From Flavobacterium ginsenosidimutans (GTDB lineage: Bacteria > Bacteroidota > Bacteroidia > Flavobacteriales > Flavobacteriaceae), in contig NZ_QJRJ01000061.1 in the NCBI RefSeq assembly GCF_003254625.1, forward strand, positions 1 to 57,831: a stretch of DNA of 57,831 bases. The letters run 5' to 3'. The notes under the pieces were generated by a model. It ran no database searches, was not told the origin of the DNA, and saw nothing but the letters and a program-made list of their open reading frames with translations. Positions within the stretch are counted from its first letter, which is position 1. Every line of letters begins with the position of its first letter. Position numbers and translations under genes: made by a program. This document shows positions 31,867 through 40,910 of the stretch, piece by piece.

Positions 31867-32667
31867 CTAATTCTTTAATCTTTCATGAAGTAATTTAAAA
31901 TACTCGAAAGCTTTAATCAATCGGCTACCATGCCAAGAAAACATTTCTCCATCAACAAAAATTGTTTTGGCGTGATGTGTAAATCTTCCAATTTCGAAAG
32001 CATCTTCTTCTTTAAACGGATATGGTTCCGAAGAAAGAAAAACAAGATCTGGATCGCCTTCTAAACGCATTTTCTTTAATTCAATTTCAGGATAGCGGCC
32101 TTTGTCTTCGTAGATATTTTTAAAATGATTCAGTTTTAGCAATTCATTTATGTAAGTATCATTTCCTGCAACCATGTAAGGATCTTTCCAAATGAAATAA
32201 GCTGCTTTCTTTTCTTTTATATCTTTTATATAATTTTTGAAATCGCTCAAGGCGAAAGCCAATTTGTTGTTCCACTTTTGTGCTTCAGTTCTGCAATTGA
32301 ATAATTGTCCGAAATCTGAAATCATCTGGAAATTGTCTTCGATAGAAACAATATTCGTAACCCAAACAGGACAGATTGTACTTAATTGTTCTACAATCTC
32401 TTCCGTATTTTCTTCTTTATTGCAAATAATAATATCTGGTTCAAGAAGTTTTATTTTTTCGAAGCGAATTTTCTTTGTTCCGCCAATAATCTTTTTAGTC
32501 GATTTAAAATGAAACGGATGCACACAGAACTTCGTTATTCCGATGATTTTTTCTTCCAAACCTAAATCATATAATAATTCAGTTTGTGAAGGAACAAGCG
32601 AAATAATACGCTTTGGAGCAGTTTCAAAAGTATGAACTTTGCCAAGCTGGTCTTTTATTTGTTTCAT
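31867..32667 (-). CDS. BtuF-like helical-backbone metal receptor, cytoplasmic
   Basis: The frame is open to 32778, but the upstream part is encoded by a CGCAAAG repeat; the Met at 32667 (KQIKDQLGKVHTF) fits the family, giving 266 residues. The protein follows the class III periplasmic-binding fold: KRIISLVPSQTELLYDLGLE, then IIGITKFCVHP, KIKLLEPDIIICNKEENTEE, YMVAGNDTYINELL and a final FSWHGSRLIKAF. There is no signal peptide or lipobox, although relatives bind cobalamin or Fe-siderophores in the periplasm. In Flavobacteria it commonly sits beside pyrF, as here. Ligand and location are uncertain. Confidence 0.85.
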   Translation of the reverse strand: MKQIKDQLGKVHTFETAPKRIISLVPSQTELLYDLGLEEKIIGITKFCVHPFHFKSTKKIIGGTKKIRFEKIKLLEPDIIICNKEENTEEIVEQLSTICPVWVTNIVSIEDNFQMISDFGQLFNCRTEAQKWNNKLAFALSDFKNYIKDIKEKKAAYFIWKDPYMVAGNDTYINELLKLNHFKNIYEDKGRYPEIELKKMRLEGDPDLVFLSSEPYPFKEEDAFEIGRFTHHAKTIFVDGEMFSWHGSRLIKAFEYFKLLHERLKN

Positions 32668-32693
32668 GTTTGAGGTTTGTTGGAGTGTGGAAT

Positions 32694-32884
32694 TTAACGC
32701 AAAGCTCGCAAAGTTTTTTCGCAAAGTTCGCAGAAGTTTATGCTTAGTGTTGAGTTTAAGATTTTTTAAAGTTCTCAAAGCTTAAAATAAAATTTCCTCT
32801 TTGAGAACTTTAAAAAAACTTTTAAAACACTGTATATAATTTCTTTGTGTACTTTGCGAAAAACCTTAGCGAGCTTTGCGTTAA
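32694..32884. repeat. Interspersed palindromic repeat, CGCAAAG family (copy E)
   Basis: TTAACGCAAAGCTCGCAAAG ... GCTTTGCGTTAA with TTAAAGTTCTCAAAGC arms inside. The 3' half, 32820-32884, is nearly repeated at 32953-33018. Confidence 0.75.
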
Positions 32885-32899
32885 AATTACACTCAAAGT

Positions 32900-33018
32900 T
32901 AACTTTAACAAAAAAGTAAAGCTTACACCCTACTTTGAGAACTTAAGAAACTTTTAAAACACTGTATATAATTCTTTGTGCACTTTGCGAAAAAACTTAG
33001 CGCGCTTTGCGGTAAAAA
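32900..33018. repeat. Interspersed repeat, CGCAAAG family (copy F, partial)
   Basis: It shares TTTTAAAACACTGTATATAA and the following CTTTGTG(T/C)ACTTTGCG ... GCTTTGCGG block with copy E, forming a local tandem duplication between pyrF and the receptor gene. The 375-bp gap 32668-33042 holds only these repeats. Confidence 0.75.
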
Positions 33019-33042
33019 ATTATGTTCAAAATTACTTTAAAC

Positions 33043-33864
33043 CTAAAACTTAGAACCAATAATCTCAGCCATTTCTTTCTGCACTTTCAAAGCCTCTTCT
33101 CTCGCCTTTTCAGCAAAATCAGTTCCTTTTGAAGCATAGATAATAGCTCTTGCTGAATTGACCAAAAGACCAATTTTATCGTTCATTCCGTATTTACACA
33201 CTTCAGATAAACTTCCGCCTTGGGCACCAATTCCAGGAACTAACAAGAAACTATCTGGAACAATTTTTCTAATTTCAGTAAAATATTCTGCTTTTGTAGC
33301 ACCAACAACGTACATTAAATTTTCGCTGTTTTTCCAAGTTTTAGAAGTTTCTAGAACTTGTTTGTACAATTCTTTTCCGTTGGCATTTAAAGTCTGAAAA
33401 TCAAAAGCGCCTTCATTTGAAGTCAAAGCTAACATAATCGTATGCTTGTTTTCGAATGCAAGGAAAGGCTCAACAGAATCTTTTCCCATATATGGAGCAA
33501 CGGTTACACTATCAAAATTCAAATCTTCAAAAAAAGCTTTTGCATACATGCTAGAAGTATTTCCAATATCGCCGCGTTTAGCATCAGCAATTGTGAAAAT
33601 TTCAGGATAATTTTCGTTGATGTAATTGATTGTTTTCTGCAAAGACATCCATCCTTTTATTCCATAAGCTTCAAAAAAAGCAGTATTTGGTTTGTATCCT
33701 ACAGTTAAATCATGAGTAGCGTCAATTATTGCTTTATTGAATTCGAAAATTGGATCTTCGGTTTCTAATAGATGCTGTGGCATTTTAGCAAGATCTGGAT
33801 CTAAACCAACGCATAAAAATGATTTTTTTTGAAGAATTTGTTCGTGTAGTTGTTGTGTTGTCAT
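33043..33864 (-). CDS. pyrF: Orotidine 5'-phosphate decarboxylase
   Basis: A 273-residue cytosolic enzyme for the last step of UMP synthesis, decarboxylating OMP. It is of the longer bacterial class: [17 protein letters not shown] at the N-terminus and the catalytic [19 protein letters not shown] with its Lys-Asp network. [18 protein letters not shown] segment and [10 protein letters not shown] phosphate-binding loop complete it. It is upstream of the metal-receptor gene on the same strand but separated by 375 bp of repeats, so an operon is unlikely. Confidence 0.97.
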   Translation of the reverse strand: MTTQQLHEQILQKKSFLCVGLDPDLAKMPQHLLETEDPIFEFNKAIIDATHDLTVGYKPNTAFFEAYGIKGWMSLQKTINYINENYPEIFTIADAKRGDIGNTSSMYAKAFFEDLNFDSVTVAPYMGKDSVEPFLAFENKHTIMLALTSNEGAFDFQTLNANGKELYKQVLETSKTWKNSENLMYVVGATKAEYFTEIRKIVPDSFLLVPGIGAQGGSLSEVCKYGMNDKIGLLVNSARAIIYASKGTDFAEKAREEALKVQKEMAEIIGSKF

Positions 33865-33923
33865 ATTGTATTTTTAGTTCTTCTATTCAAAGAATTAATT
33901 CTTTTTAAAAAGTATGCAAAAAT

Positions 33924-33951
33924 AAAAAAAGCCACTCAATTAAGAATGGCT
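33924..33951 (-). terminator. Terminator of the OmpA-family gene
   Basis: On the minus strand AGCCATTC/GAGTGGCT is followed by a T-run. It lies 25 bp past the stop at 33976. Confidence 0.8.
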
Positions 33952-33975
33952 TTTTACTTTTATATTCAGCAGAGC

Positions 33976-36159
33976 TTATAAATTGCCTAAATAAACAATT
34001 TCAGTTCTTCTGTTTTCTGCTCTTCCTGCAGCTGTTTTATTTGATTTTACAGGTTTTGACGAACCGTAACCGTTAGAAGTTAAATTCGCAGGATTTACAC
34101 CTTTTTCAATCAAAAGATCCATTACTACTTTTGCTCTAGCTTCAGATAATTTTTGATTTGCTTTTGCATTTCCAACATTATCTGTATGTCCGTTAACAGC
34201 AAATTTAGCGTTTGGATAGTTCTTTAAAATTTCTTTGATTGCGTCTAATCTTCCTGAAGTTTCTCCTTTTTTAGCATCGCTTAAAGTCGCTTTTCCAGTT
34301 GTAAAGAAAATAGATCTAGCTTCTACTTTTAACTGCGCTAAAGTTTCTTTAGTCACTTTTGGACAGCCTTTATTTTCTGCTGGACCAGCAACTGTTGGGC
34401 ATGCATCATCTTTGTCTAAAACGCCGTCTTTATCTGCATCTAAATCTGGACATCCTTTATTTTCTGCTGAACCTGCTTCTTTCGGACATGCATCGTCTTT
34501 ATCCAAAACTCCGTCTCCGTCAGTATCTGGCCATGGGCAACCTTTATTTTCAACAGGACCTGCAACAGTTGGACACGCATCTACATTATCTAATAAAGTA
34601 TCTCCGTCACTATCTTTCCAAGGACAACCTTTATTTTCTTTTGGTCCTGCAACATCAATACAAGCATCATCTTTATCAAAAACACCGTCTTTATCTGTGT
34701 CTGACCAAGGGCAACCGCCATTTTCAGCTGGACCAGCAACTTTTCTACAAGCATCTTCTTTATCAATTACACCATCTCCGTCTGTATCTTTAAATTGTTT
34801 TTCATAAACTGGAATTTTCATTCCAAGGTGAAAATCAGCACCTTTTGATTCTTTAGACACCAAATTGCTCAAAATTGAACCAGAACCTATGAAGAAAACT
34901 CCCGCACGTAAACCTGCTCCAGCTTGCATTCCGCTGTATTCCATATATGTCATTGGCAAATAAAAACTAAACCATCTGCTTTCGTAACGCGGTGTCAATG
35001 TAACTCGGTCAGCAATTCCGTAACCATTTAATTTACTATCCGAAACCAGATTAATATCTCCGTTAAGATTTAAATAGAATTTGTTGTACATATTCCAATC
35101 TGCATCTGCGCGAATAGCAGTTGGCAAATTTGTTTTTACTCCTTTTGAAGTTGAAATTTTAGTATAATGCTCATTTAAGAAATCGTATAAATCTTCCGCA
35201 TCATCAATCATTTGCTGTGTAACAACTCCGTTTACATTATAAGTATCAACTTTTGAGTTTTTATAATTGATAGATCCAATATCCGTTACAGATAAACCGA
35301 AACGTAATTTATATTTATTTAAATCTCTAAAATTATTATCAGCTGGTTTTGCTCTACTAAGATCGTATTGATCATAATCTGGTCTCCATTCGTACACCAA
35401 TCCAAAATCAAAACCAAATCCGCGTGAATTTGCATCAAATTCGTAATCGTCATTTTTTTCCCAATCTTGACTTCCTCCAACAGTAACTTCACCATTTGAG
35501 ATCAAAGCTCCTTGTTTTGGATTTACAGTGTTTTCAACATAAGAAACGTTAACATTATTTCCATGCACATAGGCATTTACACCACCTTGAAGATATTTGG
35601 CAGTTAAACCTCCTTTTAAAAAGTGTTGGTCTTTTTGAAATAAAACAGCAGCATACGAAATTCCAAGTTCGCCCCAAGAATGAGATGCTCCGTTTGGATT
35701 TCCTAAATTGTAATTAAAATTTTCAGACTGATCTAATCCATCTTTTACCTGATCTATAAGATAACCGTTAATTTTTTTGATGTTAGAAACAGATCTTGCT
35801 CTTGTAAAAACAGCCAAAGAATGTTTTGGCGCAATATTAAACATAAAAGACGGTCCCATAATATCAAAATTTGCCAATCCGTTGTTAGCATTTTTTGGAG
35901 ATACTTTTGACTGGCTTTCAAAATCGTATCCGTCTTTGTAAACATCAAATAATTTAACGCCATACAAGTCATTTTCTACCGCACCACTAATCGAAAACAA
36001 ATTAATATCTGTTTTAAAACGTGAATCTGCAATAGAAGCTGGATTGAATAAAACGCTTTGAACTCCCGCATAGTTATCATGAAAATAACCTAAATAAGAT
36101 TGTGCCTTGGCGGTAAAAGAAATAATTAAAAAAAATAAAATTGGTAAATGTTTTCTCAT
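33976..36159 (-). CDS. OmpA-family outer-membrane protein with DUF5723 and TSP3 repeats
   Basis: A 727-residue protein. The ATG at 36159 gives a clean signal peptide (RKHLPILFFLIISFTAKAQ); a TTG further upstream is less likely. Residues about 20-460 are a DUF5723-type beta-barrel. Five calcium-binding thrombospondin type-3 repeats follow (about 465-600), each like DTDGDGVxDKDDAC plus P-x-V-A-G-P-x-E-N-K-G-C-P. The C-terminal OmpA domain (about 615-727) has NGHTDNVGNAKANQKLSEAR for peptidoglycan binding. It links outer membrane and cell wall. The repeated TSP3 units create long open frames on the other strand. Confidence 0.95.
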   Translation of the reverse strand: MRKHLPILFFLIISFTAKAQSYLGYFHDNYAGVQSVLFNPASIADSRFKTDINLFSISGAVENDLYGVKLFDVYKDGYDFESQSKVSPKNANNGLANFDIMGPSFMFNIAPKHSLAVFTRARSVSNIKKINGYLIDQVKDGLDQSENFNYNLGNPNGASHSWGELGISYAAVLFQKDQHFLKGGLTAKYLQGGVNAYVHGNNVNVSYVENTVNPKQGALISNGEVTVGGSQDWEKNDDYEFDANSRGFGFDFGLVYEWRPDYDQYDLSRAKPADNNFRDLNKYKLRFGLSVTDIGSINYKNSKVDTYNVNGVVTQQMIDDAEDLYDFLNEHYTKISTSKGVKTNLPTAIRADADWNMYNKFYLNLNGDINLVSDSKLNGYGIADRVTLTPRYESRWFSFYLPMTYMEYSGMQAGAGLRAGVFFIGSGSILSNLVSKESKGADFHLGMKIPVYEKQFKDTDGDGVIDKEDACRKVAGPAENGGCPWSDTDKDGVFDKDDACIDVAGPKENKGCPWKDSDGDTLLDNVDACPTVAGPVENKGCPWPDTDGDGVLDKDDACPKEAGSAENKGCPDLDADKDGVLDKDDACPTVAGPAENKGCPKVTKETLAQLKVEARSIFFTTGKATLSDAKKGETSGRLDAIKEILKNYPNAKFAVNGHTDNVGNAKANQKLSEARAKVVMDLLIEKGVNPANLTSNGYGSSKPVKSNKTAAGRAENRRTEIVYLGNL

Positions 36160-36314
36160 TAAAAATTTAGTTTTAGTTGCGCGCAAAACTACAACAATTA
36201 AATGCTAAAACAGTTAAGAAAACATTGAATTCATGTAACTTCTTTGATGAATTATGTAAGAAAAAAAAGAGCTCGCAAAGGTATATTTGAGAACAACTTA
36301 ATACACAGATAATT

Positions 36315-36788
36315 ATGATCCCACATATTGGAATTACACCGAAAAATTTAAAAAAGAGTGCCTCAATTTTAGCCACGATTTTATCAAACGAAATGACATT
36401 GTATGTAAAAACCAGAAAATTTCACTGGAATATTTCTGGAAATAGCTTCATGGAACTGCATAAATTGTTTGAAGAGCAATATCGTATTCTGGAAGCTAAT
36501 ATTGATGAAGTTGCGGAACGCATCAATCAATTGGGAGAAAAAACAATTGGAACAATGAAAGAGTTTATTGATAATTCGACATTGAAAGAATCTCCAAAAG
36601 AATATGCTTCTCAAAAAAATATGTTATCAGAACTTTTAGAAAACCATGAGCAATTGGTAACCGAATTTAGAGGCTATATTCCTGTTTTTGAAAACGAAAC
36701 TAACGACATTGGATCTGCTGATTTTGTGACTGGCTTACTGCAAGAACACGAAAAAATGGCTTGGATTCTCAGAAGATATCAGGTTTAA
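36315..36788 (+). CDS. dps: Dps-like ferritin, DNA starvation/stress protein
   Basis: A 157-residue four-helix bundle. The Dps ferroxidase signature is split over two subunits: KTRKFHWNISGNSFMELHKL, then FEEQYRILEANIDEVAERI. Conserved H, D and E residues are all present. Dodecameric Dps oxidises Fe(II) with peroxide and protects DNA. There is no long Lys-rich tail, so DNA binding may be weak. It is divergent from the OmpA gene. A heptamer tandem repeat begins at its stop codon. Confidence 0.95.
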   Translation: MIPHIGITPKNLKKSASILATILSNEMTLYVKTRKFHWNISGNSFMELHKLFEEQYRILEANIDEVAERINQLGEKTIGTMKEFIDNSTLKESPKEYASQKNMLSELLENHEQLVTEFRGYIPVFENETNDIGSADFVTGLLQEHEKMAWILRRYQV

Positions 36789-36910
36789 TTGTTAATTGTT
36801 AATTGTTAATTGTTAATTGTTAATTGTTAATTGTTAATTGTTAATTGTTAATCTTTAATTGTTAATCTTTAATTCTTAATCTTTAATTCTTAATTCTTAA
36901 TTTTTAATTG
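36785..36910. repeat. Tandem heptamer repeat (TTAATTG)n, degenerating to (TTAATCT/TTAATTC)n
   Basis: About nine uninterrupted copies of a 7-bp unit begin at the dps stop codon, then pass into variants TTAATCT and TTAATTC. Such perfect short tandem arrays change length by slippage. No gene overlaps it apart from the dps stop. Confidence 0.92.
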
Positions 36911-37007
36911 AAATGAAAATTATGCAACAGTCATAAAAATTAATGTAACACAAAGCTGACTGATAATTTGCAATTTTACAATATAACAAATACAAAGAAA
37001 AACGATT

Positions 37008-37193
37008 ATGAATACTACTGAAATAAAAGGAAACTGGAACGAGTTGAAAGGAAAGTTGAAGCAAAAATATGCTGAATTAACAGATGACGATTTGATGTTT
37101 GCTGAAGGAAAAGAAGACGAAATGTATGGAAGACTTCAGCAAAAACTGGGAAAAACAAAAGAGGAATTTCATCAAATCCTGTCAGAATTGTAA
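37008..37193 (+). CDS. CsbD-family stress protein
   Basis: A 61-residue small soluble protein. The CsbD core, IKGNWNELKGKLKQKYAELTDDDLMFAEGK followed by a G-x-L-Q-x-K-L-G-K motif, is complete (shown here only by its hallmark G-N-W-x-E-x-K-G-K-x-K). CsbD proteins are induced by general stress in many bacteria; biochemical function unknown. It has its own terminator at 37217 and lies between dps and an AraC regulator, in a stress-gene neighbourhood. Confidence 0.93.
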   Translation: MNTTEIKGNWNELKGKLKQKYAELTDDDLMFAEGKEDEMYGRLQQKLGKTKEEFHQILSEL

Positions 37194-37216
37194 ATCCTTG
37201 AAACTCAATCAGGGAA

Positions 37217-37254
37217 ATACCGTCTAGTGAAAAAATATTAGACGGTATTTTTTT
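37217..37254 (+). terminator. Terminator of csbD-like gene
   Basis: ATACCGTCTA/TAGACGGTAT with a 12-nt loop and T-run, 23 bp after the stop. Confidence 0.92.
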
Positions 37255-37352
37255 GAAAAATTTATTTTAAAATCACATTTCCGTGTAATTCTCTATCATT
37301 TAAAAGCAAAAACACCAAATAAAATAAGTATCTTTAACCAAATTTCCATAAA

Positions 37353-37904
37353 ATGAAACTATTTATAAAGTTCGACATCAACACTATTTGCTCTCTATAT
37401 TTAAAACAAAACTTAGAAGAAAACAACGTAAATTTTACGACTCTAGGATTTGGAGAAATTGAGATTGAAGACAATCTTGATGCCGAAGCATTGGAAAATT
37501 TAAAAACTAAATTGGCTCCATGCGGTTTTGAAGTAGTTGAAAATCAAAAAAGTGTATTAGTCCAAAAAATAAAAGACGCGATTATCGAGCTTGTATTTAT
37601 GGACGACAACAATAATTACAAAAGTTCTGTGTTTTTGGCAGAAAAGCTAAATCACAGTTATGGCTATTTATCAAATGTTTTCTCAGAAGTAACTTATTCT
37701 TCTATTGAAAACTTTATTATTTTACAGAAAATTGAAAGAGCAAAACAATTGATTATTATCAATGAAATGAGTTTGACAGAAATTGCTTTTTTACTAAATT
37801 ACTCAAGTGTTGCGCATTTAAGTACGCAGTTTAAAAACACGACTGGAATTACTCCTTCTGCTTTTCAGAGGATTATTAAGAAACGAAGAGAAAATTTAAA
37901 ATAA
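37353..37904 (+). CDS. AraC-family regulator with small N-terminal domain
   Basis: A 183-residue protein. The N-terminal ~65 residues look like a ferredoxin-like/HMA-type fold (beta-alpha-beta, with GFGEIEIEDNLDAEALENL). The C-terminal AraC HTH pair (about 75-180) contains YLSNVFSEVTYSSIENFIIL and MSLTEIAFLLNYSSVAHLST, then FKNTTGITPSAF. It precedes the response regulator by 21 bp, so the AraC gene, receiver and histidine kinase are likely one operon. The HMA-like domain lacks a CxxC motif, so metal binding is not supported. Confidence 0.9.
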   Translation: MKLFIKFDINTICSLYLKQNLEENNVNFTTLGFGEIEIEDNLDAEALENLKTKLAPCGFEVVENQKSVLVQKIKDAIIELVFMDDNNNYKSSVFLAEKLNHSYGYLSNVFSEVTYSSIENFIILQKIERAKQLIIINEMSLTEIAFLLNYSSVAHLSTQFKNTTGITPSAFQRIIKKRRENLK

Positions 37905-37925
37905 AAACCCAAATACCAAATTCAA

Positions 37926-38375
37926 ATGCAAAAAAACGCATTACACATTTTACTTGCCGATGATGATGAAGATGACCGTCTTTTTTTTAAAGACGCTTTT
38001 GAAGAGATCAAAATACAGACAAATGTAAATTTCGTTCATGATGGAATGCAGTTGATGGATCATTTAATGAACCAAGACAATAAACTTCCAGATATTTTGT
38101 TTCTAGATTTGAACATGCCTAAAAAAACAGGTAAAGAATGTTTGATTGAAATCAAAAAAACGGATCATTTAAAAGATATAATCATTGCCATCTATTCTAC
38201 TTCTTCTTCTGAAGAAGACATTGAAGATACATTTATCCAGGGTGCAAATATTTACATTAAAAAACCGAGCGATTTCAATACGCTTAAAAAAATAATTAAT
38301 GAAGTCGTGACCGTAAACTGGCACTATCATACCTCTGGGTTAAACCGTGATAATTTCTTGCTGCGACTAAAATAA
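37926..38375 (+). CDS. Single-domain response regulator
   Basis: A 149-residue receiver domain without an output domain. The acidic pocket is LADDDEDD (11-18), the phospho-acceptor Asp lies in LFLDLNMPKKTGKE (about 58), then the Thr/Ser in IYSTSSS and the Lys in IYIKKPSDF. This is the Rcp1-like type often cotranscribed with a histidine kinase, here 10 bp downstream. It probably relays phosphate from the kinase to another protein. Confidence 0.95.
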   Translation: MQKNALHILLADDDEDDRLFFKDAFEEIKIQTNVNFVHDGMQLMDHLMNQDNKLPDILFLDLNMPKKTGKECLIEIKKTDHLKDIIIAIYSTSSSEEDIEDTFIQGANIYIKKPSDFNTLKKIINEVVTVNWHYHTSGLNRDNFLLRLK

Positions 38376-38385
38376 GAGCATACCA

Positions 38386-40170
38386 ATGAAATGGATACCA
38401 AATTTTAATTCTTCAAACTCATTGAGAGTTATTTTTGTAATCGCAGTTTTCATTCTGTTATTTCTTTCTTCAATTGCTTACAAACATAATCAGGACTTGA
38501 ACGAATCGAGTAAACTGGTTATGCATACATACGAAATCAACATCCAGCTCGAACGATTAATGTCGGCTATTAAAGATGCAGAAACGGGCCAGCGAGGGTA
38601 CATCATCACTCGCAATGCCCGTTTTTTAACGCCTTATATTTATTCTCGCGACAAGGTAAATACGTCCTTTATTACCTTAAAAAAATTAACTGCTGACAAT
38701 GAACCACAGCAGAAAAATCTTCAGAAACTTTTCAAACTCATTACACAACGTTTTGTTTCTTTTGAAAACTGTTTAAAATACAGCGATCCAAAAACATACG
38801 ACAAAAGAAAACTCGACAATCATATGTTTGGCGGAAGAATCCTAATGGAAAATATCCGTTTTAAGGTAGACGAAATGAATGATATTGAAAAAGAATATCT
38901 CAAAAAAAGACTTAAAATTTACGATGACGAAATCTCGTTAAGTCCGCTTTTTTCGATTTCTTTATTCTTAGTTGCATTGAGTTTTATTTTATTGGCTTAC
39001 CGCCAAATCAGCCGTGATTTTGAACGATTGAAAGTATTCAATAAAAAACTTTTAATCTCAAGCGGTTTAATTTCTGAATCTGAAAATATTGGTAAATTCA
39101 GCACTTGGCAATGGGATTTGGATTCTGATAAAATCGATTTTTCAGACAATCAATTTCGTTTGTTAGGCCTTGAGCCAAAATCTTTTGCGCCAAATAGAGC
39201 AACACTTTTAAAATACGTTCACCCAGACGACAAAGAATCTGTTGCTAAAGCAATAGACGGAATTGTAGAAAAGAAAAACCTTCCGTTTGTTTATTATAAA
39301 ATTGTACGTCCAGATTTTGAGGTTCGTTATTTTAAAACCATCGGTAAATTATTAACAGACCAACAAGGAAGTAAAATTTTGCTCGGAATTAATTTTGACA
39401 TTACAGACGAGCATCTTCTTAATATTGAACTTCAGGAACGAAATAAAGAACTGGAAAAAAGCAATAAAGAATTGGCTTCTTTCAACCATGTGGCTAGTCA
39501 CGATTTGCAGGAACCGCTTCGAAAAATCCAGACTTTCATTTCGAGAGTTTCAGATGCCGACAAAGCTGTTATGTCTGAAAGTGCTAAAAATTATATTAGC
39601 AAAATCGAAACTTCGGCAAAAAGAATGCGCGTTTTAATCGATGATCTTCTTTTATTTTCGAGAACCAATACCACAAAGAAAGAATTCATTAAAGTTAATC
39701 TTAACGAACTTTTGGATAATGCCGAATCAGAATTAGCTGAGATAATTGAAGAAAAGAAAGCCGTTATTAAAACAAATAAGCTTCCGAAGCTTTCCGTTAT
39801 TCCATATCAAATTGAACAGCTTTTTATCAATTTAATTGGAAATTCATTAAAATACAGTCAGCCCAATCTTGAACCGGAGATTATAATTTCAAGTGAAAAA
39901 GTAATTTCTGCCGATTATCCAAAAATATTAGAACAGTCGATAAAGAAGTTTCATAAAATTACATTTACCGATAACGGAATGGGGTTTGATCCTCAGTTTA
40001 AAGAAACTATTTTTATTCTGTTTCAGCGTCTTCATTCTAAAACAGATTATCCTGGAACTGGAATTGGATTAGCGATTTGTAAAAAGATTGTCGAGAACCA
40101 TAAAGGTCATATTACTGCAGACAGCACTTTGGGCAAAGGCTCAGTGTTTACAGTGTTTCTTCCTGATTAA
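38386..40170 (+). CDS. CHASE3-PAS sensor histidine kinase
   Basis: A 594-residue membrane kinase. TM1 (about 12-28), a periplasmic CHASE3 domain with DAETGQRGYIITRN, and TM2 (about 185-203) come first. A PAS domain (about 230-345) and coiled-coil linker lead to HisKA with the phosphorylated His in ASHDLQEPLRKIQ. The HATPase_c has an N box NLIGNSLKYS, G1 DNGMGFDP and G2 GTGIGLAICKKI. The HDLQEPL form is typical of kinases paired with single-domain regulators. A terminator follows. Signal unknown. Confidence 0.96.
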   Translation: MKWIPNFNSSNSLRVIFVIAVFILLFLSSIAYKHNQDLNESSKLVMHTYEINIQLERLMSAIKDAETGQRGYIITRNARFLTPYIYSRDKVNTSFITLKKLTADNEPQQKNLQKLFKLITQRFVSFENCLKYSDPKTYDKRKLDNHMFGGRILMENIRFKVDEMNDIEKEYLKKRLKIYDDEISLSPLFSISLFLVALSFILLAYRQISRDFERLKVFNKKLLISSGLISESENIGKFSTWQWDLDSDKIDFSDNQFRLLGLEPKSFAPNRATLLKYVHPDDKESVAKAIDGIVEKKNLPFVYYKIVRPDFEVRYFKTIGKLLTDQQGSKILLGINFDITDEHLLNIELQERNKELEKSNKELASFNHVASHDLQEPLRKIQTFISRVSDADKAVMSESAKNYISKIETSAKRMRVLIDDLLLFSRTNTTKKEFIKVNLNELLDNAESELAEIIEEKKAVIKTNKLPKLSVIPYQIEQLFINLIGNSLKYSQPNLEPEIIISSEKVISADYPKILEQSIKKFHKITFTDNGMGFDPQFKETIFILFQRLHSKTDYPGTGIGLAICKKIVENHKGHITADSTLGKGSVFTVFLPD

Positions 40171-40191
40171 ACTTCATTAAAAAACTACATA

Positions 40192-40240
40192 AAAAACGTT
40201 ATATAAATCCATTATGGGAATTATATAACGTTTATTTTTT
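40192..40240 (+). terminator. Terminator of the AraC/RR/HK operon
   Basis: AACGTTATATA/TATATAACGTT with a 16-nt loop and T-run, 22 bp after the kinase stop. Confidence 0.88.
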
Positions 40241-40271
40241 ATGCTGTAAAGTAAAATCTTTCATTCGTTGC

Positions 40272-40285
40272 CATCTTTGTAATGT
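40272..40285 (+). promoter_or_regulatory. Promoter -7-like element before the DUF4142 gene
   Basis: CATCTTTGTAATGTAAT resembles the Bacteroidota -7 TAnnTTTG region and shares the TTTGTAATGTAAT start signature with the small-RNA units at 31194 and 31553. Confidence 0.5.
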
Positions 40286-40304
40286 AATACTTTAGGAAGT
40301 AACA

Positions 40305-40874
40305 ATGAAAGCAATCCCCCCATTAAAAGCTTCAATTTTTAAAGTTCTTTTTTCATTCCTTTTAATACTATGCATCGCATCTTGCAGAAAAATTAATCCG
40401 ATTGAAAATACTTTGAAGAATCAAGCTTTTGCAAAAAATGACAGAGAAGAGACAGAAGTTTTCTTTTTTATTTCAACGGCGAATGTTAGTAAATCTATTA
40501 TTTCTAAAAGTCAAATTGCACAACAAAAAAGTTCAGATGTTATCGTTAAGGAATTGGCAAAAAGAATAGAAATTCAGCAAAGCCAATTACTAGAAGAAGT
40601 AACCAAGATGGCCACATCTAAGCTCATTGTCATTACTGAAATCAACGCCACGCACAAAAGAGATTTATACAATATACTTGACGCAAACAGAAACGAATTT
40701 AACAATATCTATCTTGACGCAATGACAGATGCGATTTGTGACCAGATTGAGTTACTTGAGAAAATTTCCAGAGAAACAAACGACAAAGAAACACTGGAAC
40801 TCGTTCTTAGATATTTACCTGAAGAATACAAGCTTTTAAGGGAAACCGAAAGAGTAAAAAAACAAAATGAATAA
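40305..40874 (+). CDS. DUF4142 lipoprotein
   Basis: A 189-residue lipoprotein (lipobox CIASC, Cys 29). The ferritin-like DUF4142 four-helix region runs about 50-180: FFFISTANVSKSIISKSQIA, then LAKRIEIQQSQLLEEVTKMA, and IYLDAMTDAICDQIELLEKI. It is the first gene of a stress/envelope cluster with the OMP at 40911 (36 bp away), lmo0937-, YtxH- and holin-like genes. The family is linked with osmotic and envelope stress in Flavobacteria; the precise function is unknown. Confidence 0.88.
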   Translation: MKAIPPLKASIFKVLFSFLLILCIASCRKINPIENTLKNQAFAKNDREETEVFFFISTANVSKSIISKSQIAQQKSSDVIVKELAKRIEIQQSQLLEEVTKMATSKLIVITEINATHKRDLYNILDANRNEFNNIYLDAMTDAICDQIELLEKISRETNDKETLELVLRYLPEEYKLLRETERVKKQNE

Positions 40875-40910
40875 ACGCCTATTATCTATCTATTAACTAA
40901 ATTTTTTACT

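Noticed and set aside
32668..32778. 37-codon N-terminal extension of the metal-receptor gene
   Set aside because: It is encoded by a CGCAAAG repeat, gives a basic low-complexity leader, and the Met at 32667 fits the family start.
34235..34807. Long open frames opposite the OmpA-family gene (34235-34807 and 34359-34793, + strand)
   Set aside because: They run antisense through the TSP3 repeats; the repeated DTDGDGV codons keep the other strand open. The protein sequences are low-complexity echoes of the repeats.
36160..36186. Upstream TTG start for the OmpA-family gene
   Set aside because: The ATG at 36159 places the signal peptide at the N-terminus; the extension adds charged residues before it.
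36785..36910. CRISPR array at the heptamer tract or at 50780-51153
   Set aside because: The first has a 7-bp period with no spacers; the second has long diverged units with no unique spacers. No cas genes are present.
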